64,000 bases of DNA from Mucilaginibacter pankratovii (lineage in GTDB: Bacteria; Bacteroidota; Bacteroidia; Sphingobacteriales; Sphingobacteriaceae): the NCBI RefSeq assembly GCF_014773265.1, contig NZ_JACWMY010000006.1, positions 248,001-312,000 on the forward strand, written 5' to 3'. A model generated the notes under the pieces. It saw nothing but the letters and a program-made list of their open reading frames with translations, was not told the DNA's origin and ran no database searches. A program made the position numbers and the translations under genes. Shown here in pieces: positions 17,225-26,287 of the stretch (position 1 is the stretch's first letter; the number at the start of each line of letters is the position of its first letter).

Positions 17225-18297
17225 GCTGAGTATGCTAATTGATATGCTTTGTATGTTTGTATGGCTGCCTGTTGCCAGGTGAATTGTTTTAATATTTTGC
17301 GGCGAAAACCTTCGTCGAAATTCGCCTCGCTTGCTTTTTGCACCGCGGCCAGGATGCTTTGCGGCTGGCCGGGGTCGCAGTAAAAGGCATCATCTGCAAA
17401 ATATTCGCGGGTATCGCCTTTATCGGTTATTACAATGTTGCAACCCATGGCGGCCGCCTCTATGGAGCTTAGCCCGGTGGTTTCGAACCAACTGGGTAGG
17501 ATATGTACTTTTGCCCGGCCGTAATAATCCACCAGTTCGTGCTGCGGCAGGTGGTTTATAAAGCGGATATTATCTGCCGCTATAGCCTTGCACCGGTTGT
17601 AATACGCCAATTGGTTTGGCGCGTGCGAACCGATCAGCATCAGCGTAAAGCCGGTATTATTTAGTGCTTTAATAAGGTTCAGCTGGTTTTTAATACCCTC
17701 TATTCGTGCCACGCAAAGCACCAGGTTTTTATTTTTGCTCAGTTCCTTATCGCAGGTAAAAAGCTTTGGATCGATACCATTGGTAACCACCTGGAATTTT
17801 GCGCTGCAGGTATATTGGGCAATAATGCGATGATACTCCGACAGGGAGTTGGGCAGTATCAGCGCCGCCTTTCGCAATACTTTTTCGATGCTTTTACGCT
17901 GCCCCATCCATAGGTAGCTCTTCCCCGAGAGATGGTCCTTACCGAGCAGCCAGCGGCCAACGGTTTTAATGTAATCGATACTGTTTGCCGGCAGGAAACC
18001 CATCAGCGCCCTTAAGCCTTTGGCCTCGTACTTATCGTACTCGCTGTAATTGCACAGGATGGTTGATACCACGAAAGGTTTGTTAGCTCTTTGACTGTGG
18101 TACAGGATATCCGCCGGGCGGGTAAGGTTAAAAAAGTGCAGCAGGTCGAAATCCTCGTAGCGGATGGTCTCGCAGGATAATTTTATTTCTACTGCCACGC
18201 CTATCTCCGCCAAATGGCGGGCAGTTTGCAACACCTGTACCGTGTCGCCACCGGGGGCGGTATATAAGGTCGACCGTGTGATAAACGCTACTCTCAT
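17221..18297 (-). CDS. GT4-type glycosyltransferase
   Basis: A 358-residue GT-B glycosyltransferase. It begins 'RVAFITRSTLYTAPGGDTVQ', a glycine-rich N-terminal loop, and has 'NGIDPKLF', 'CVARIEGIKNQ' and the donor-site region 'PSWFETTGLSSIEAA'. It is joined to its neighbours by 1-4 bp overlaps on both sides, so it is translated within the same operon. Probably a cytoplasmic enzyme assembling the surface glycan repeat unit. Confidence 0.85.
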   Translation of the reverse strand: MRVAFITRSTLYTAPGGDTVQVLQTARHLAEIGVAVEIKLSCETIRYEDFDLLHFFNLTRPADILYHSQRANKPFVVSTILCNYSEYDKYEAKGLRALMGFLPANSIDYIKTVGRWLLGKDHLSGKSYLWMGQRKSIEKVLRKAALILPNSLSEYHRIIAQYTCSAKFQVVTNGIDPKLFTCDKELSKNKNLVLCVARIEGIKNQLNLIKALNNTGFTLMLIGSHAPNQLAYYNRCKAIAADNIRFINHLPQHELVDYYGRAKVHILPSWFETTGLSSIEAAAMGCNIVITDKGDTREYFADDAFYCDPGQPQSILAAVQKASEANFDEGFRRKILKQFTWQQAAIQTYKAYQLAYSA

Positions 18298-19247
18298 TAT
18301 TTTGCCAGGTTTAGGTGCAGCCAGTTTATCAATCGCTCGGGCAGGTAGCTTATGGTGTAAAGCAGGTAATTATCCAGTCGTAAAGGTTGCAGCGCAATAG
18401 CTTTAACCATATTGCGCCGTGCACGCTGCGGCTGGTAATTGTTCAGCAAAAATTTTTTACCGCACAGGGCATAGTAGGCCCCCTGCTTGTTTTTTGGCGA
18501 GTATTGGGTGCTGCCTATCGCATGTAATTCTTTCCCTTCGGATGCCGTAATGCGCTGGGTTTTGAGCGAAGTATACTTTATCAACCGGAATTTGCGCGTA
18601 TGCCATTTCTCATCAATAGTAACCGATTCGGGGTTGAGGCGTACTTTTATCAGCGACTGCTGCAGATTGCAGGCCATTTCTGTTTTAAGCAGGTTGGCCC
18701 ATAAAAAATGATCTTCAAAAGTATAGGCGTGCTCGTTATACCCGCCGGCGTTAACAATAACATCCTTTTTGTAAAGCACACAGGAATGGATCATGGGGCA
18801 AACGCTTACATCTAACTGTTTAATTTCATCATAGCTGTAACCGGCCAATTGATGTTTGAACAGAAATTCACCTTCGGTATTAATATAATCCGCCTCGGAG
18901 CCAATGATGCTGTATTCGGGATGGCTGCTGATAAAATCGTACTGCACCTGCAGCCGGGTGGGGTAGCAAATATCATCGGCATCAAAACGGGCGATGTAAG
19001 GCGCACGTGCATATTTTAACCCGGTGTTAAGGGCCGCAGCCACGCCTTTGTTAGCCTGGTGGATCACCACGATGCGGGCATCGTTGAACGAACTGATGAT
19101 ATCCAGCGTATCATCAGTAGAGCCATCATTTACGATCATCAGCTCAAAATCGCCAAACGTTTGCCCCAATACCGAACTGATGGCCTCATGAATATATTTA
19201 CCGGCATTATAGGCCGGCATTAAAACGGTGATCTTTGGCTCAGGCAT
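18297..19247 (-). CDS. GT2-family glycosyltransferase
   Basis: A 316-residue inverting GT-A enzyme. 'TVLMPAYNAGKYI' at the N-terminus, 'VNDGSTDDT' near residue 40 and 'IARFDADDI' near 88 supply the nucleotide-sugar and metal-binding (DxD) motifs. No transmembrane segments are evident. The start overlaps the end of the polymerase-like gene by 8 bp and its stop touches the next glycosyltransferase start. Sugar unknown. Confidence 0.88.
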   Translation of the reverse strand: MPEPKITVLMPAYNAGKYIHEAISSVLGQTFGDFELMIVNDGSTDDTLDIISSFNDARIVVIHQANKGVAAALNTGLKYARAPYIARFDADDICYPTRLQVQYDFISSHPEYSIIGSEADYINTEGEFLFKHQLAGYSYDEIKQLDVSVCPMIHSCVLYKKDVIVNAGGYNEHAYTFEDHFLWANLLKTEMACNLQQSLIKVRLNPESVTIDEKWHTRKFRLIKYTSLKTQRITASEGKELHAIGSTQYSPKNKQGAYYALCGKKFLLNNYQPQRARRNMVKAIALQPLRLDNYLLYTISYLPERLINWLHLNLAK

Positions 19248-20895
19248 GGGTAAGCTCTCCTTTCTGTTCGGCAGTTTCCTTTATATTGAGGAACAGCAAC
19301 AGCTCAAAAAACACCATGATGGATAATTGCTCAAACCAGTAATCGACAAACAGCACCGCCATCAACAGCAATAAAATGGGCAGCCCGTAAGTAAGCTTGC
19401 GGTAATGCCTGGCGAAAAACCACAGGTAATAGATAAAGAATAGAACTAAGCCAATGAGGCCGTATTCGGCTAATAGCTGGTCGTAAACCGAGAAAGGGCT
19501 GTTGGTTAGCGAATGCAGCCCGGTTTGCTTGCTAAAAAAATCGAGGTACACATCCAGGTGGTTCTCTAAAAAATCGTGATTGATGTAGGCGTATTGATGC
19601 GGGTAGCCGCCCGCTATACCCAGCCCGGTTGCCCGGAAGGCCAGCTTGGACGAGAAATTCCCCATGCCATCGCCGGTAAGTATTTTGGCCGGGTGCTGTA
19701 CCAGGAATTTGGCCGTTTGTAAAACGCTGATGGCTTTGCCCGGCAACGTGGGTACCCGGATGGTTTTGGCAGAAATGGGCAACGCCGTATCATGCGTGTT
19801 GATAAACCGGATAAGGGGCTGCTGGGCCGCTTGCGGTACTTTAATGCTTTGGTATTTGGCCGAGTGGATATTGGCCTGCGGCAACAATATACGCCCGTCA
19901 TCATTACGGATGACCTCTTTTTTTACAACGGGCAACTTGCCTTTGGTGTCTTTTAAATACTCGGCACTGCTCAGGCTATCCAGGTACAGTTTGGCGAATT
20001 TCTCCTTCCGTTCTTCCGGGTTAAGTTCCGAATCGGGGCGTAGGGTTAAGGGTATTGCTACCGTTTGCGAAACAGTACGGCGCGCCGGTTTTTCAAGGGT
20101 GTTCTTGATGGTTTCGGCAACATAGGTATTGTTTTGCGGCGATACCTTCACCATAAAAGTAACCAGCAACATAAGGCAGATAACCACCAGGCTTTTCTGC
20201 ATGCGGGTGCTCCTGAAAATGAACAGCAAGGCGAGGACCAGTAATAAAACAATATTGATAAAGTTGCTGCCTGTTAAAAGCAGGGTAGCCATGCAGGCTA
20301 TCAGCATCAGTGGTTTTTGGCGCACCAAAAAATAGATAACGCCCATAGCATTAATGGCGGCATTGGTAGTGCTGGTATCAAAGGTTACGCCCTTGATATA
20401 GTCGCCCGTTCCGATGAAATATTTTTGATAGTTGCCCTGATAGGTATAGGGGTTAAGGGCATGCGTTTCGATGATGATGCGGAGCAAATTAATAGCCGAT
20501 ACGCCTGCATTGATAGCAAAAAAAAGGAGGAGCGTGTTGTGCAGTACTTCGGCGCTTTGCTTTTCTACCGAGAGCTTTATCTGGTGGATAGCCAGGATGC
20601 ACAGCAGCCAAAAAAACAGCCCCGTTGCAAAAACGATAAGGTAATTGATGTTTTGATACCCTTTGCCGATGAACAGGCCAACAAACGATAAAGGAATAAT
20701 AAGCAGGTAGAATAATGGCAGCCGCGAATTTTTTAAGCTGAAGCCAAACTTAAAATCGAACTGTAAGAGGTAGATAAGCGCTATGGCAGGGATCTTTATT
20801 GCCAGCTTTACATTTAAAAACAGCAGGAGCAAGGCAAGCAGTTTCCAGTCTGCATAACTCTTCCATTTTTTGATGTTGATGGGGCTTATGGCCAT
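19240..20895 (-). CDS. O-antigen polymerase-like membrane protein with a large loop
   Basis: A 551-residue protein. Hydrophobic segments occupy roughly residues 15-265 and 460-545, separated by an unusually long polar stretch (about residues 265-455). That stretch includes 'GDGMGNFSSKLAF' and 'NSPFSVYDQLLAEYGLIG', the type of loop seen in Wzy/WaaL-family proteins. It probably polymerises or ligates the glycan at the periplasmic face. The loop is longer than in the 421-residue relative at 14866. Start ATG 20895. Upstream are about 190 bp without a gene, then a palindromic repeat. Confidence 0.7.
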   Translation of the reverse strand: MAISPINIKKWKSYADWKLLALLLLFLNVKLAIKIPAIALIYLLQFDFKFGFSLKNSRLPLFYLLIIPLSFVGLFIGKGYQNINYLIVFATGLFFWLLCILAIHQIKLSVEKQSAEVLHNTLLLFFAINAGVSAINLLRIIIETHALNPYTYQGNYQKYFIGTGDYIKGVTFDTSTTNAAINAMGVIYFLVRQKPLMLIACMATLLLTGSNFINIVLLLVLALLFIFRSTRMQKSLVVICLMLLVTFMVKVSPQNNTYVAETIKNTLEKPARRTVSQTVAIPLTLRPDSELNPEERKEKFAKLYLDSLSSAEYLKDTKGKLPVVKKEVIRNDDGRILLPQANIHSAKYQSIKVPQAAQQPLIRFINTHDTALPISAKTIRVPTLPGKAISVLQTAKFLVQHPAKILTGDGMGNFSSKLAFRATGLGIAGGYPHQYAYINHDFLENHLDVYLDFFSKQTGLHSLTNSPFSVYDQLLAEYGLIGLVLFFIYYLWFFARHYRKLTYGLPILLLLMAVLFVDYWFEQLSIMVFFELLLFLNIKETAEQKGELTHA

Positions 20896-21082
20896 TGCGT
20901 ATTATAGTTTAGCTGAGTTGGGGAGCAAACGGCAGCGGCCGTTTATCCAGAAAGAATTATAATTCGTCCGGGTTAATTCTCTAAAAACATTACGCTTTGG
21001 AATTTGGAATGGTTGCCTGTGGGGAGAGATGGTTGAGGATATTTATATTGGAATATCGTGGATATTTCTAGGTCGCGATTTT

Positions 21083-21243
21083 ACTCACCCTGAATGCGCT
21101 CCGCTGTTCGACCCTCTCTGCTTCGCAAAGAAGGTGAAGAAAAAAGAAAACTTTTCTATTGGGCAAAGAAGGGGGACTTCACTTCCTCACCCTCTTTACC
21201 GCAGGTAGAGAGGGTCGACAAGCGAAGCGATGTCGGGGTGAGT
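21083..21243. repeat. REP-like palindromic repeat, copy 2
   Basis: This copy begins ACTCACCC and ends GGGGTGAGT, with inverted arms at both ends and about 50 bp of A-rich spacer between them. The arms share the CCCTCT/AGAGGG and GTCGACAAGCGAAGCGATGTC-type stem-loops with copy 1, but face the other way. It occupies most of the otherwise gene-free 20896-21294 stretch, upstream of the polymerase-like gene and downstream of the flippase gene. Confidence 0.8.
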
Positions 21244-21294
21244 AAAATCTGCGAGCGATCAGAAACGAATTTTAAAGTCTCGAACACCAAAAAT

Positions 21295-22719
21295 TTATGC
21301 CGAAAAAGCTGCCGCCACGGTTTCCTTGTCGCTAAGTTTTAGCTGGCGGGTTAAGTAAAGGAGGATAACATAAATTGCTGCGCCCAGCGCTAATGCCAGC
21401 CAGCAATTAACTGCGCAAAATTTCATGGCCGCACCACTTGCCAAAGCACAAGCCGTACACAGCGCCAGGTTTTGCCAAATGGTATTTAGCGGTTTAATGC
21501 GATTATGGCTTAAATAAAATACTGCCTGTACCAGGTACGATGCCAGGAATCCGGCGGCTGCACCCTCGTTGCCAAAAATGGGTATCAGTACAACATCCAG
21601 CCCGGCGTTTACCAAAAACGTAATGATGAACCCTTTCAATATCAACTTCATTTCGCCTTTGGCAAAAAAGATGGTCCACAAAAAATTATTGAGGTACAGG
21701 AAGGGGATGCAAAGCGAAAGGATGAATACGGTGCCGGCATTAACAGCGCCGTATTTGCCGCCGGTGATCGCATCCACAACTGGCGACCAGAGGATGTTAA
21801 GCGCCAGCCCGGTAAAAGCGGCGATGCCCATTTCGGCACGTACCAGGTTTTGAAGGGGCGCGATATCCACCGCATCCTGCTTAAACATTTTGGTGAATTT
21901 GGGTATCAGTAGCGGCGCTATGGCCAGCAACGGGAGTGTGCTCATCTCAAAAACCTTATAAGCAAAGCTGTATTCGGCCAGTTTTATCGCCGATGCCATA
22001 AAACCGATAAACACCCAATCGAACCTCGCCATGGCAGAAGTGAGGATATTAACCCCGGTTTGCGGCAACGCCTCGCGAAGCAAGGCAGCATATTTAGCCC
22101 TGTGCCACAAAACATTAAAAGAGATCTTAGTGCCGCGACTGAAAATCACCCCGGTGATCAGTAGCTCCAGCACATCTCCGGCTACAAAAATAATAACGGC
22201 GTTTTGCAATGAAATAACGTGTATAATAGCCAGCACTAATAAAGCCACGCTTCGTATTAGGTTAGATACCACGAGCATGCTACCCAGCATTTTAAAACGT
22301 TCCAGCCCGCTGGCGGCTTGTTTAAATGGGGTGGAAAAGTAGATCATCAGCTTTCCCGCGCCGACCAGTAAAAGCAGCGGGTAAACGCCGTTAGTTTGGC
22401 TGATGAATAAGCTGCCCAGCAGCAAAGCGCCGTAAAACAGCAAACCGGTTAGCAATACATGGAAAAGGTAAAGCGAGAGCACCTCCCGGGTATCTTCGCC
22501 TGAAGCGATCTTGCGGATAGAGACCTGGTCGATACCTAATGAGAGCAGGTTAAAGGCCATCATCAGGATAGCCAGCGCGAGGTTCAGTTGGCCGAAGCTG
22601 TTTTTATCGAGCCCGGTAGAGAGCAGGTAAAAAATAACCAGTCCGGCCAGTTGATTAATAACCAGCTGCAGGGTATTTGCCGAAAGATTTTGAAATAATT
22701 TGCTTTTCAAAACGATCAA
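21295..22719 (-). CDS. Wzx-type polysaccharide flippase (MATE/MOP superfamily)
   Basis: A 474-residue integral membrane protein with about 12-14 hydrophobic segments along its whole length, matching the polysaccharide-biosynthesis/RfbX family. It should flip the lipid-linked repeat unit to the periplasm, working with the polymerase-like proteins downstream. The start is TTG at 22719, overlapping the stop of the GT2 gene as TTGA; there is no in-frame ATG near, so the rare start looks genuine and translation coupled. Confidence 0.85.
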   Translation of the reverse strand: MIVLKSKLFQNLSANTLQLVINQLAGLVIFYLLSTGLDKNSFGQLNLALAILMMAFNLLSLGIDQVSIRKIASGEDTREVLSLYLFHVLLTGLLFYGALLLGSLFISQTNGVYPLLLLVGAGKLMIYFSTPFKQAASGLERFKMLGSMLVVSNLIRSVALLVLAIIHVISLQNAVIIFVAGDVLELLITGVIFSRGTKISFNVLWHRAKYAALLREALPQTGVNILTSAMARFDWVFIGFMASAIKLAEYSFAYKVFEMSTLPLLAIAPLLIPKFTKMFKQDAVDIAPLQNLVRAEMGIAAFTGLALNILWSPVVDAITGGKYGAVNAGTVFILSLCIPFLYLNNFLWTIFFAKGEMKLILKGFIITFLVNAGLDVVLIPIFGNEGAAAGFLASYLVQAVFYLSHNRIKPLNTIWQNLALCTACALASGAAMKFCAVNCWLALALGAAIYVILLYLTRQLKLSDKETVAAAFSA

Positions 22720-23522
22720 TATTCAACCACCAGTTTTTTGGGTGCCGGTAACTTACCCGAAGGTAGGTATTTGCCTTCTTCAAAAAGCTTTAAGTAATGA
22801 TATTTAAGCCGGGTGTTCTTATAAAGCATCAGGGCGATATCCATTCCTTCCAGCCCGTCTAAAAAACCCAGGCGGAAAAGGTAGCTAACAAGAAAGCCAA
22901 ACACAGGGGAAAAGTAGAGTTTAAAAAAGGTAGACTTTTTGCCCGCGTTTAAATATTTAATCGCACTTAATCGAGCGTAATGCATCGCTTTTTTATCGCA
23001 CTCTTTTATATTTTGTACCGAGTAATGGTGCAGATAGCCGCCTACCTTTTTTACTGTTGTGCCGGGCGGCAGCAGTAAAGTTTCGTGCACCTCCGTTTCC
23101 GACCATCTTACCCGGGTGCGGTTAAAAAGGCGGCGGTGGTGGTCGCGGCCCCAGGTGCCGTATTTAATTAGCTTATCCCCAAAGTACGATCGGAATTGGA
23201 TATCGTACACCACATCAGGGTTATCAAATGTTAAGCCGTGCAGGGTGTTAATGAGTTGTACATCGGCTATCTCATCGGCATCTATGCTCAATATCCATTC
23301 GTACCGGGCAAGCGCAACGCCTTTATTTTTATTGGCACCGTAGCCATCCCAGCTTTTATGGTAAACGCGGCAGCCGTAAGCTTCGGCAATTTTTAGGGTA
23401 CCATCGGTGCTGCCATTATCTACCACTACGATATCATCGCTGATAAAGCTTGCCATTTTAAGGCATCTGCCCAATATAGCCGCTTCGTTTTTGGTAATAA
23501 TTACGATGGAAACCGGTATCAT
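22716..23522 (-). CDS. GT2-family glycosyltransferase (WaaE/KdtX-like)
   Basis: A 268-residue GT-A enzyme with 'VSIVIITKNEAAILGRCL', 'VVVDNGSTDGT' and 'LSIDADEIAD' (DxD region). The order and the 'VHETL' and 'LHHYSV' blocks resemble the WaaE/KdtX group, lipopolysaccharide-core beta-1,4-glucosyltransferases (family knowledge). First gene of the flippase operon. About 280 bp of AT-rich, gene-free sequence separates it from the divergent sigma-factor gene. Confidence 0.85.
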   Translation of the reverse strand: MIPVSIVIITKNEAAILGRCLKMASFISDDIVVVDNGSTDGTLKIAEAYGCRVYHKSWDGYGANKNKGVALARYEWILSIDADEIADVQLINTLHGLTFDNPDVVYDIQFRSYFGDKLIKYGTWGRDHHRRLFNRTRVRWSETEVHETLLLPPGTTVKKVGGYLHHYSVQNIKECDKKAMHYARLSAIKYLNAGKKSTFFKLYFSPVFGFLVSYLFRLGFLDGLEGMDIALMLYKNTRLKYHYLKLFEEGKYLPSGKLPAPKKLVVEY

Positions 23523-23800
23523 TTATGGATATTGTATGATGAATAATAGGGTGTAACCCGCCTTTTAATTGTGGCTGGTTATATACTATATCGTTTACAA
23601 TGGGGCAGGGGTTGCCTACTGGTAAAGGCACAGGAGAAATAAATATTGAACGATTTTGCTTCAAGAATTTAAATGCTTTAAAATCAAATGTTTAAACAAC
23701 GCTAAAATATTTTTTAAATAAACAGGCAACCTTTAAACCTGCAATTACGTGATGTAGAAAGATAAGGTTAAATTTATAGGCATATAGTTTAATAACCCGC

Positions 23801-24442
23801 ATGGGCGACGAAGAGTTACATCAACTGATACGAGGCTGTGTAAAGCAGGACAGGAAATGTCAGAAAATGCTGTATAAGGCATTTTATGGCTTTTCTATGG
23901 GCATTTGCCTGCGCTATGCCAACAACCGGGATGAGGCTGCCGAGGTAATGAACCAGGGTTTTTACAAGGTTTATACGCATATAGACAGGTTTGATACAAC
24001 GCGGCCTTTTAAAGCATGGCTGGGCCGTATTATGATGAATGTTTCTATCGATTACTATCGCGCCAACCTTAAAATGGCGTATACCGACGATCTGGACAAG
24101 GCCGAGCATTTAACAGATGGCGAACTGGTAGACCGTAACTTAAACTATGAAGACCTGCTGCGTATGGTGCAGCAATTGCCGCAGGCCTATCGTACCGTGT
24201 TTAACCTTTTTGCGATAGATGGGTACTCGCACGAGGAGATAGGCGATATGCTGAACATCAGCCCGGGTACATCAAAATCGAATTTGCACAAAGCACGACA
24301 AAAATTAAAAACAATGATATTAAAAGCAGACGATGCTGGCAACAACCAAAACTATAACCGGGGAATGGATTACAACCCCATTGTAGCGATATGCGGCAGC
24401 GATATCAAAAACGCTTTTTTTAATAACGGTATCCGGAAATGA
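23801..24442 (+). CDS. ECF RNA polymerase sigma factor
   Basis: A 213-residue sigma-70-family protein. Region 2 lies at about residues 15-90 ('MGICLRYANNRDEAAEVMNQGF', split by family motifs 'DEAAEV' and 'FKAWLGRIMMN'), and region 4 at about 125-180 ('LPQAYRTVFNLFAIDGYSHEEI'-type helix and 'GTSKSNLHKAR'). A tail of about 30 residues follows region 4. The stop overlaps the start of the next gene (ATGA), whose product has a cytoplasmic N-terminus before a membrane helix and may act as its anti-sigma factor. Probably drives the 23.8-27.8 kb operon. Confidence 0.88.
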   Translation: MGDEELHQLIRGCVKQDRKCQKMLYKAFYGFSMGICLRYANNRDEAAEVMNQGFYKVYTHIDRFDTTRPFKAWLGRIMMNVSIDYYRANLKMAYTDDLDKAEHLTDGELVDRNLNYEDLLRMVQQLPQAYRTVFNLFAIDGYSHEEIGDMLNISPGTSKSNLHKARQKLKTMILKADDAGNNQNYNRGMDYNPIVAICGSDIKNAFFNNGIRK

Positions 24443-25713
24443 AAGAGGGGGAGGAGAAAATAGATAACATATTTAAAAAGCGCCTGGACGACCCGGCGAA
24501 CAACCTCGCTTACAACGAGGATGATTGGGATGCCCTTGAACAAATGCTGGATAAAGGCAAAAAACGCCCCATTATTGCCTACTGGCTGCCAATAATAAGC
24601 GGCATAGCCGCCCTGTTGTTATTATTTATAGGCTGGTGGTTATTTAAAGCCGACCAGGCAGCGGTTAAACCAACCCAGCAAGTTGTAGTTAAACAGGTGC
24701 CACATAATGTAAACAGCGATACCAGCGGCAATAATAAGCCACAGGCACCTGTAGTGGCTCCTGCAAATAATATAGCGGTCACCCCGGCAACATCAGATAA
24801 AAAGCAGGGAGGTAATTATCTGCCAAAGAGAAAGGCAGAGGCCGAAAGAGGAACTACCTCAACCGAAAATGCAGGGGCTACCATACTGGCCGCAAGCGGG
24901 ATAAACACACCGCAGAAGAATAATACGGTTGTAGCACCCGTGCAGAAGGATACCGTACCACCGGCGAAAGCGGATATGGTTGCCATACAGAAGGATACCA
25001 CATCGCCTGCTAAAATCGGCGCTGCTGCAGATGCGGGGCAAACCGCAGTGGCACAGGTACAACCCGCCAAAGCACCCGCGAAGGTAAAAGTAAAGGCAGG
25101 TTCTTTTGGTGCCAACCGCCCGCAATATGCCTTAAGCGTAATTGCCTCTTCGGATATCAACGGGGTTAACTCCTTTCAGCAGAGCAAGGTGGGCAGCAAT
25201 TTTGGGGCGATGTTTTCGGTAAGCATTAAGAAATGGACGATCACTACGGGGGCAACTTATTCTGTTAAACCGTATGCAACTACGTTTGCCAATTACACTA
25301 CCGGCTACCAGTTCAAGCAGGACCCAACAAACGTTGTCGCCGATTGCCGCATGCTGGATATCCCGCTCAACATTGGTTACCAGGTTTATCAGAAAGGTAA
25401 AAACAAGTTTTCGCTGGGTACGGGGCTGTCATCGTACTTTATGCTGCACGAGAATTATAAATATACTTACAGTTCGGCATATCCTAACGGGCCGGCAAAC
25501 TATGTTGTTGCCAACCCGCAAAACTATTTATTCAGCAACCTTAATTTAAACGCAACGTTCGAGCACCGGGTAAATTCAAAATTCAGTTTAAGTGTACAGC
25601 CGTACATGAAACTGCCGCTGAAACCGGTGGGGTATAGCCAGGTAAACCTGCATACCGCGGGGGTAGCCGTTGGCTTCAACTGGAACATAAATTCAATCAC
25701 CAAACCAAAGTAA
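24439..25713 (+). CDS. Membrane-anchored protein with C-terminal outer-membrane barrel-like domain (possible anti-sigma)
   Basis: A 424-residue protein. Residues 1-45 are polar, and one membrane helix lies near 47-67 ('GIAALLLLFIGWWLF'). A Pro/Ala/Thr/Lys-rich linker spans roughly 75-215 and includes the short internal repeats 'VQKDTVPPAK' and 'IQKDTTSPAK'. The C-terminal ~200 residues have the alternating, aromatic-ending strands of an outer-membrane beta-barrel domain (PF13568-like). The layout suggests a protein spanning the periplasm, cytoplasmic end facing the sigma factor. The anti-sigma role is inferred from position (4 bp overlap with the sigma gene), not from a recognised domain. Confidence 0.65.
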   Translation: MKEGEEKIDNIFKKRLDDPANNLAYNEDDWDALEQMLDKGKKRPIIAYWLPIISGIAALLLLFIGWWLFKADQAAVKPTQQVVVKQVPHNVNSDTSGNNKPQAPVVAPANNIAVTPATSDKKQGGNYLPKRKAEAERGTTSTENAGATILAASGINTPQKNNTVVAPVQKDTVPPAKADMVAIQKDTTSPAKIGAAADAGQTAVAQVQPAKAPAKVKVKAGSFGANRPQYALSVIASSDINGVNSFQQSKVGSNFGAMFSVSIKKWTITTGATYSVKPYATTFANYTTGYQFKQDPTNVVADCRMLDIPLNIGYQVYQKGKNKFSLGTGLSSYFMLHENYKYTYSSAYPNGPANYVVANPQNYLFSNLNLNATFEHRVNSKFSLSVQPYMKLPLKPVGYSQVNLHTAGVAVGFNWNINSITKPK

Positions 25714-25714
25714 C

Positions 25715-26266
25715 ATGAAGTACATCTGTATTATTTTACTTGCCTGGTTAAGCATCAAAAACCAGGCAGGGCAGGATTTCTATGCCTGTAAAAACGCGAA
25801 GATCAGTTTATTCTCGAGCGCCCCCTTGGAAGATATCCAGGCCTCGAGCGGCAGTGGCACATCGGTTTACAACCCTGCCACCGGCGACCTTGCCTTTAGC
25901 GTGGGTATCCGCTCGTTCCAGTTCCCAAAATCGTTGATGCAGGAGCATTTTAACGAGAATTATATGGAGAGCGATAAGTATCCCAAAGCCACCTTTAAAG
26001 GAAAGATAAAGGAACCTGTGGACATCACCAAAAACGGCAGCTACCCGGTAAACGTAACCGGCGAACTGAACGTTCATGGCGTTACGCAAACCCGCACTAT
26101 CACCGGCACGGTGGTGGTGAACAACGGCACGGTAAGCATGACATCAGAGTTTATGGTGAAATGTGCCGATCATAAGATCGACATCCCCACACTGGTATTC
26201 AAGAAGATTGCCGAGAGTATCAAAATGAACGTATCGGCAACTTATACGGCGGTAAAAAGCAGCTAA
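25715..26266 (+). CDS. YceI-family protein
   Basis: A 183-residue secreted protein: short hydrophobic N-terminus, then a YceI lipocalin-like domain with 'YMESDKYPKATFKG' and 'VTGELNVHGVTQTR', both diagnostic blocks. YceI proteins bind polyisoprenoid or amphiphilic ligands in the periplasm (family knowledge). Only 1 bp separates it from the previous stop. In this phylum it is often beside DUF5777 and Rieske genes, as here. Confidence 0.85.
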   Translation: MKYICIILLAWLSIKNQAGQDFYACKNAKISLFSSAPLEDIQASSGSGTSVYNPATGDLAFSVGIRSFQFPKSLMQEHFNENYMESDKYPKATFKGKIKEPVDITKNGSYPVNVTGELNVHGVTQTRTITGTVVVNNGTVSMTSEFMVKCADHKIDIPTLVFKKIAESIKMNVSATYTAVKSS

Positions 26267-26287
26267 AACCCTATAACAATTTATATC

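Noticed and set aside
24816-25160. Minus-strand frames in the Pro/Ala/Lys-rich linker of the barrel protein
   Set aside because: They are antisense shadows of a low-complexity coding region, without start context or domain.
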